Shown: positions 60,715 to 64,000 of the stretch, one piece after another | Position numbering within the stretch: the stretch's first letter is position 1 | Layout: each line of letters begins with the position of its first letter | Source: Arthrobacter jinronghuae | GTDB lineage: Bacteria > Actinomycetota > Actinomycetes > Actinomycetales > Micrococcaceae | Reading direction: 5' to 3' | Length of the DNA stretch: 64,000 bases | NCBI RefSeq assembly: GCF_025244825.1 | Contig: NZ_CP104263.1 | Coordinates: 2,914,001-2,978,000, forward strand | The notes under the pieces: model-generated | The model's input: only the letters and a program-made list of their open reading frames with translations | Databases searched by the model: none | Told to the model about the DNA's origin: nothing | Translations under genes and position numbers: made by a program

Positions 60715-62064
60715 ATGACCACCCTGCGTTCTGTGACCGTGCCTGTAGGTGAGCTTTCCGCCGCCATCGGCCTTCTGGAGTATTTGGTTCTTGACGAGCA
60801 ACTGTGCTGGATCCGGCGCCAGGAGGGGCTGGTGGGCTTTGGGGAAGCGGCCCGCTTCACCTCCAGCGGCCCCGAGCGCTTCGCCCGGGCACAGGAATGG
60901 TGGCGGTCCCTCCTTGCGGACGCCGACGTCGAGGACCCTCTTTCCGCTCCCGGCACCGGCATCGTCGCCTTTGGTTCCTTCGCCTTCTCCAAGCGCTCCC
61001 CCTTTGAATCCCGTCTGGTGGTTCCGGAAATCATCGTTGGGCTGCGCGACGGCGCCGGCTGGGTGACGTACACAACCACGGATCCCGACGCGGAACTCAA
61101 CGAGGAGACCGCGAAGGCCGCACTGGCCCGCTACCTGGAGGACCTTCCGGTCTACCGGGAAAGCGATCCGGCAGACCGGGTCCTGCCGGGCATGCTGAGT
61201 GAGTCAGAGTGGAAAAACGCCGTGGCACGGTCGGTTGCCCATGTAGCAGCCGGCGATTTGAGCAAGATTGTCCTGGCCCGCGATATTGCCGTGGAGTTGG
61301 GCAACCCCCTCGTGGCGTCACAGGTGCTGCGCGAACTGGCCGTGCGTTACCGTGACTGCTGGACATACTCCGTGGACGGATTGATCGGGTCCACCCCTGA
61401 GATGCTGATCAAGGTCGAAAACGGTACCGCCGAGGCGCGCGTACTGGCGGGAACACTGGACCGCGCCACTGCTCCTGCCGACGATCCCCACTACGCCAAG
61501 CGGGTGCTGGCCGGTTCCGCCAAGCAGCAGCACGAGCATCAGATTGCCATCGATTCCCTCACCCGGTCCCTTGAACCTTTCACCTCTTCGATGACTTCCC
61601 ACACGGAGCCGTTTGTCCTTGAACTGCCCAATGTCTGGCATCTGGCCTCAGACGTCACCGCCGAGCTCGCGCCGGATGAGAGCGGACTGATCCCCACGCC
61701 CCTGACCCTGGTGGAAGCACTGCATCCCACCGCCGCTGTCTGCGGCTTCCCCACCAGCGTTGCCGGCGAACTTATTAGTGAGCTTGAGCACATGGACCGC
61801 GGCCCCTACTCCGGACCGGTCGGCTGGATGGACGCTGCCGGAAACGGTGAATGGGGTATCGCCCTGCGCGGCGCCGTGATCGAAAGCCCCACGAAAGTAC
61901 GGCTTTATGCAGGCTGTGGAATTGTGGCCGGCTCCAATCCTGCGGCGGAACTAGAGGAAACCTGGAGCAAGTTCCGTCCAATGCTTGAGGCCCTCGGCCT
62001 GGACCGGCCCCGCGCCGTTCCGGTGCGTAACCCCGATTTCGCATCCTCATCTTCGGGATCCTGA
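60715..62064 (+). CDS. menF: Isochorismate synthase MenF
   Basis: 449 residues. The C-terminal chorismate-binding domain shows LSKIVLARDIAVEL, GSTPEMLIKVENGTAEARVLAGTLDRA, SAKQQHEHQIAIDSLTR, LHPTAAVCGFPTSVAGELI and LYAGCGIVAGSNPAAELEETWSKF. The isochorismate synthases share this layout with EntC. Context with menG and prenyl synthase points to menaquinone rather than a siderophore. It starts the menaquinone branch from chorismate. Separate transcript from menG, divergent by 119 bases. Confidence 0.9.
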   Translation: MTTLRSVTVPVGELSAAIGLLEYLVLDEQLCWIRRQEGLVGFGEAARFTSSGPERFARAQEWWRSLLADADVEDPLSAPGTGIVAFGSFAFSKRSPFESRLVVPEIIVGLRDGAGWVTYTTTDPDAELNEETAKAALARYLEDLPVYRESDPADRVLPGMLSESEWKNAVARSVAHVAAGDLSKIVLARDIAVELGNPLVASQVLRELAVRYRDCWTYSVDGLIGSTPEMLIKVENGTAEARVLAGTLDRATAPADDPHYAKRVLAGSAKQQHEHQIAIDSLTRSLEPFTSSMTSHTEPFVLELPNVWHLASDVTAELAPDESGLIPTPLTLVEALHPTAAVCGFPTSVAGELISELEHMDRGPYSGPVGWMDAAGNGEWGIALRGAVIESPTKVRLYAGCGIVAGSNPAAELEETWSKFRPMLEALGLDRPRAVPVRNPDFASSSSGS

Positions 62065-62088
62065 AGCCTCACGGCACCTCCGTCGGAG

Positions 62089-62115
62089 ACCAACTGCATA
62101 GGCGATTGGTTTTTT
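62089..62115 (+). terminator. Weak terminator-like hairpin after menF
   Basis: ACCAA/TTGGT 5-bp stem (62089-62093, 62106-62110) followed directly by a T run. The T run also lies in the promoter region of the next gene, so the call is weak. Confidence 0.35.
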
Positions 62116-62133
62116 GCATAAATTTACAGTGGG

Positions 62134-62139
62134 TAGAAT
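62134..62139 (+). promoter_or_regulatory. Candidate -10 element of the first binding-protein gene
   Basis: TAGAAT in an AT-rich block (62106-62147) that stands out from the GC-rich surroundings. The spacing to a -35 is unclear. It would give a leader of about 110 bases. Confidence 0.4.
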
Positions 62140-62251
62140 AGAAACTCGGATCGCGCCGTCATGGCCGCTTCCGCCCTATGCCGCTCTGGAGACGGTTTGG
62201 TTTCCGCCTGCGGCCTCTTCTGTTCCTGCCGACCAAAGGTTCTGAATCGCA

Positions 62252-63031
62252 ATGCCGCACAAAGCCCGCACCACTCTTGCTGCCCTCCTTGCTGTCGGAG
62301 CGTTGTCCCTGACCGCCTGCGGCGGCGGAGACGACTCCGCGGAGTCCGGTTTCACGACCGTCAACGAGGGCACACTCACTGTGTGCTCCAACGTTCCTTT
62401 CAAACCGTTTGAATACGTGGTGGACGGCGAGTTCACCGGCTTCGATATCGAGCTCACCCGTGAAATTGCCAAAGGCATGGGTCTCGAGCATGAGGTGCAG
62501 AACGTTGGATTCGACGGCCTGCAGAGCGGAACCGTACTGGCTGCCCGCCAGTGCGATGTGATTGCCGCGGCCATGTCCATCACGGATGAGCGGGCCGAAA
62601 AACTGGCTTTTTCGGACCCGTACTATGACTCGCCGCAGACCCTCCTGGTTCCTGCCGACTCCTCAGTTGCCTCCCTGGCAGACCTCAAGGGCAAGAAGGT
62701 AGGGGTCCAGCAGGGCACCACCGGTGAGAGCTATGCACGGGAAAACGCGGCCGACGCAGAGATTATGTCCTTCCAGACCGACGCGGAGCTGTTCCAGGGA
62801 CTGCAGGCCGGAAACATTGATGCGGTCCTCCAGGACCACGCGGTGAACCAGGACCACACCGAGGACGGCAAGTTCCGGATTTCAGCCAGCTTCGAGACGG
62901 GTGAATCCTACGGCCTCGCCATGAAGAAGGAAGGCAGCGAGGAGCTGGTTTCGAAGGTAAATGAACAGCTTGCTGATCTGCGGGAGAATGGGAAGTACCA
63001 GGAGCTCCATGACCGGTTCTTCACGAAGTAG
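62252..63031 (+). CDS. Extracellular solute-binding lipoprotein, family 3 (copy 1)
   Basis: 259 residues. Signal peptide with lipobox LTAC (Cys24), then SBP family 3 motifs: TLTVCSNVPFKPFEYVVDGEFTGFDIELTREIAKGMG, CDVIAAAMSITDERAEKLAFSDPYYDSPQ, GKKVGVQQGTTGESYAREN and NIDAVLQDHAV. These receptors deliver amino acids to ABC transporters. No permease or ATPase gene is in the window. AAAGGTT lies 10 bases before the ATG. About 65% similar by eye to the next gene. Confidence 0.92.
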   Translation: MPHKARTTLAALLAVGALSLTACGGGDDSAESGFTTVNEGTLTVCSNVPFKPFEYVVDGEFTGFDIELTREIAKGMGLEHEVQNVGFDGLQSGTVLAARQCDVIAAAMSITDERAEKLAFSDPYYDSPQTLLVPADSSVASLADLKGKKVGVQQGTTGESYARENAADAEIMSFQTDAELFQGLQAGNIDAVLQDHAVNQDHTEDGKFRISASFETGESYGLAMKKEGSEELVSKVNEQLADLRENGKYQELHDRFFTK

Positions 63032-63047
63032 CCGCACAGGGAATCGG

Positions 63048-63064
63048 GTGCCGCAGTACGGCAC
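63048..63064 (+). terminator. Possible hairpin after binding-protein copy 1
   Basis: GTGCCG (63048-63053) and CGGCAC (63059-63064) around CAGTA, 17 bases past the stop, without an adjacent T run. Confidence 0.35.
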
Positions 63065-63200
63065 GCCACGGGGCTTCTGTTTTGCTGCCGACAGTGGCGG
63101 ACACGTTACCGAAATATGGACTACGTACGCTCTAGACTGCATCCCAATACCCAGCTACGGGTGAGACCGCTCATACCGTCCGACGTAAGGTTGTAAACCA

Positions 63201-63989
63201 ATGCCGTACAAAGCCCGCACCGCCGCCTTCACCTTTCTGGCCATCGGCGCCCTTTCGCTGACCGCCTGCGGTGGTGACGACGCCGGAGCCTCCGACGACG
63301 CTGCCAACGGATACAACCTGGTATCCGAAGGCACGCTGACGGTCTGCTCGGACATTCCCTACGTTCCGTTCGAGTACGAAGAGAACGGCGAATACACAGG
63401 TTTCGACATGGACCTGGTCAAGGAGATCGCGACCGGTCTTGATCTTGAACTCGCAGTCCAGGACGCCGGGTTCGAGGGAATTGCCAGCGGCACCGTGCTC
63501 GCGGCGGGACAGTGCGACCTTGAGGCCAGCGCAATCACCATCACCCCGGAACGTGAAGAGGCCATGGGCTTCGCCGATCCGTACTATGACTCGCTGCAGT
63601 CACTGCTGGTCCCCGTCGACTCGGACATCAAGAGCATCGAGGACCTGGAGGGCAAGAAGCTCGGTGTCCAGGGAAACACCACCGGTGAGTCCTACGCCCG
63701 CGAGAATGCTGCCGGAGCGGAAATCGTGGCTTTCCCGAGCGATGCCGAACTTTTCCCTGCCATCCAGTCCGGTAACGTCGATGCTGTGCTCCAGGACCTG
63801 CCGGTGAACATTGGACACACGGAGGATGGTGAATTCACCATCGCCGAAGAGTATGAGACGGATGAGTCCTACGGCTTCGCCATGAAGAAGGACAACACCG
63901 AGCTCATCTCCGCCGTTAATGAGCAGCTCGCTGAGCTGCGGGACAACGGCAAATACCAGGAGATTTACGACAAGTACTTCACCGAATAA
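63201..63989 (+). CDS. Extracellular solute-binding lipoprotein, family 3 (copy 2)
   Basis: 262 residues, tandem paralogue of the preceding gene. Lipobox LTAC, then the same SBP-3 order: TLTVCSDIPYVPFEYEENGEYTGFDMDLVKEIATGLD, CDLEASAITITPEREEAMGFADPYYDSLQ, GKKLGVQGNTTGESYAREN and GKYQEIYDKYF. The ligand-contact segments differ (ASAITI vs AAAMSI), so the two may prefer different amino acids. A TAGACT at 63133-63138 may be its own -10. No transporter membrane components in view. Confidence 0.92.
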   Translation: MPYKARTAAFTFLAIGALSLTACGGDDAGASDDAANGYNLVSEGTLTVCSDIPYVPFEYEENGEYTGFDMDLVKEIATGLDLELAVQDAGFEGIASGTVLAAGQCDLEASAITITPEREEAMGFADPYYDSLQSLLVPVDSDIKSIEDLEGKKLGVQGNTTGESYARENAAGAEIVAFPSDAELFPAIQSGNVDAVLQDLPVNIGHTEDGEFTIAEEYETDESYGFAMKKDNTELISAVNEQLAELRDNGKYQEIYDKYFTE

Positions 63990-64000
63990 CGCCTAGACCA

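Overview
The window is high-GC DNA with GTG and TTG starts, very short intergenic gaps and many 4-base start/stop overlaps. Gene content points to an actinobacterium of the Micrococcaceae (Arthrobacter-like): a C50-carotenoid cluster, menaquinone genes, a DUF4193 protein, FprA, a GrcC/HepT-type prenyl synthase and a DUF222/HNH (13E12-type) endonuclease. This placement is inference; there is no rRNA or marker protein to fix the species. No prophage, insertion sequence, CRISPR array or plasmid module was seen. It reads as ordinary chromosome with some accessory pieces.

Layout. 1-9.1 kb: a truncated gene, a PfpI/DJ-1 protein, tRNA-Thr and tRNA-Met, a Ser/Thr kinase fused to a GAF domain, DeaD helicase, a MOSC protein, a GT87 membrane glycosyltransferase and an amidohydrolase. 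9.1-13.1 kb: a repeat-rich spacer, metB-cbs (transsulfuration) and a DNA glycosylase. 13.2-20.3 kb: acyl-CoA ligase, an ammonium transporter carrying a P-II-like tail, formaldehyde dehydrogenase, thioredoxin, a MarR regulator, tRNA-Tyr and a small secreted protein. 20.4-26.3 kb: YajQ, a histidine phosphatase, HtpX, an MFS exporter, a metallo-beta-lactamase-fold protein and two coupled alpha/beta hydrolases. 26.4-28.5 kb: a Fur-family regulator and catalase.

28.5-35.3 kb is the carotenoid locus. crtE-crtB-crtI-crtYe-crtYf-crtEb lie on the minus strand, most overlapping by 1-4 bases, with idi divergent and a family 2 glycosyltransferase nearby. Together they would make isoprenoid precursors, then lycopene, then a cyclic C50 carotenoid that may be glycosylated. 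35.3-40 kb: a DUF2238-type membrane protein, TerC preceded by a probable yybP-ykoY manganese riboswitch, a MobA-like nucleotidyltransferase, DUF4193, TetR and YtxH-like proteins. 40-46.3 kb: an aldehyde dehydrogenase-alcohol dehydrogenase-DUF779 operon, a frameshifted MFS pump and a GAF-plus-winged-helix regulator that shares a DNA half-site with the operon promoter region. 46.4-51.3 kb: FprA, RarD, a GC-only minisatellite and the DUF222/HNH gene. 51.3-55.7 kb: a GABA/aminobutyraldehyde catabolic pair with a divergent PucR regulator. 55.7-57.4 kb: a glycolipid-binding-domain protein, then an SMI1/KNR4-like and HIT gene pair. 57.4-62.1 kb: menaquinone synthesis (menG, a geranylgeranyl-reductase-like flavoprotein, polyprenyl diphosphate synthase, and divergent menF). 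62.2-64 kb: two tandem extracellular solute-binding lipoproteins.

No clearly new multi-gene system stands out. The most unusual items are the Amt/P-II-like fusion, the GAF/SARP-like regulator with its shared operator motif, and the repeat elements near 9.2 kb and 49.1 kb.
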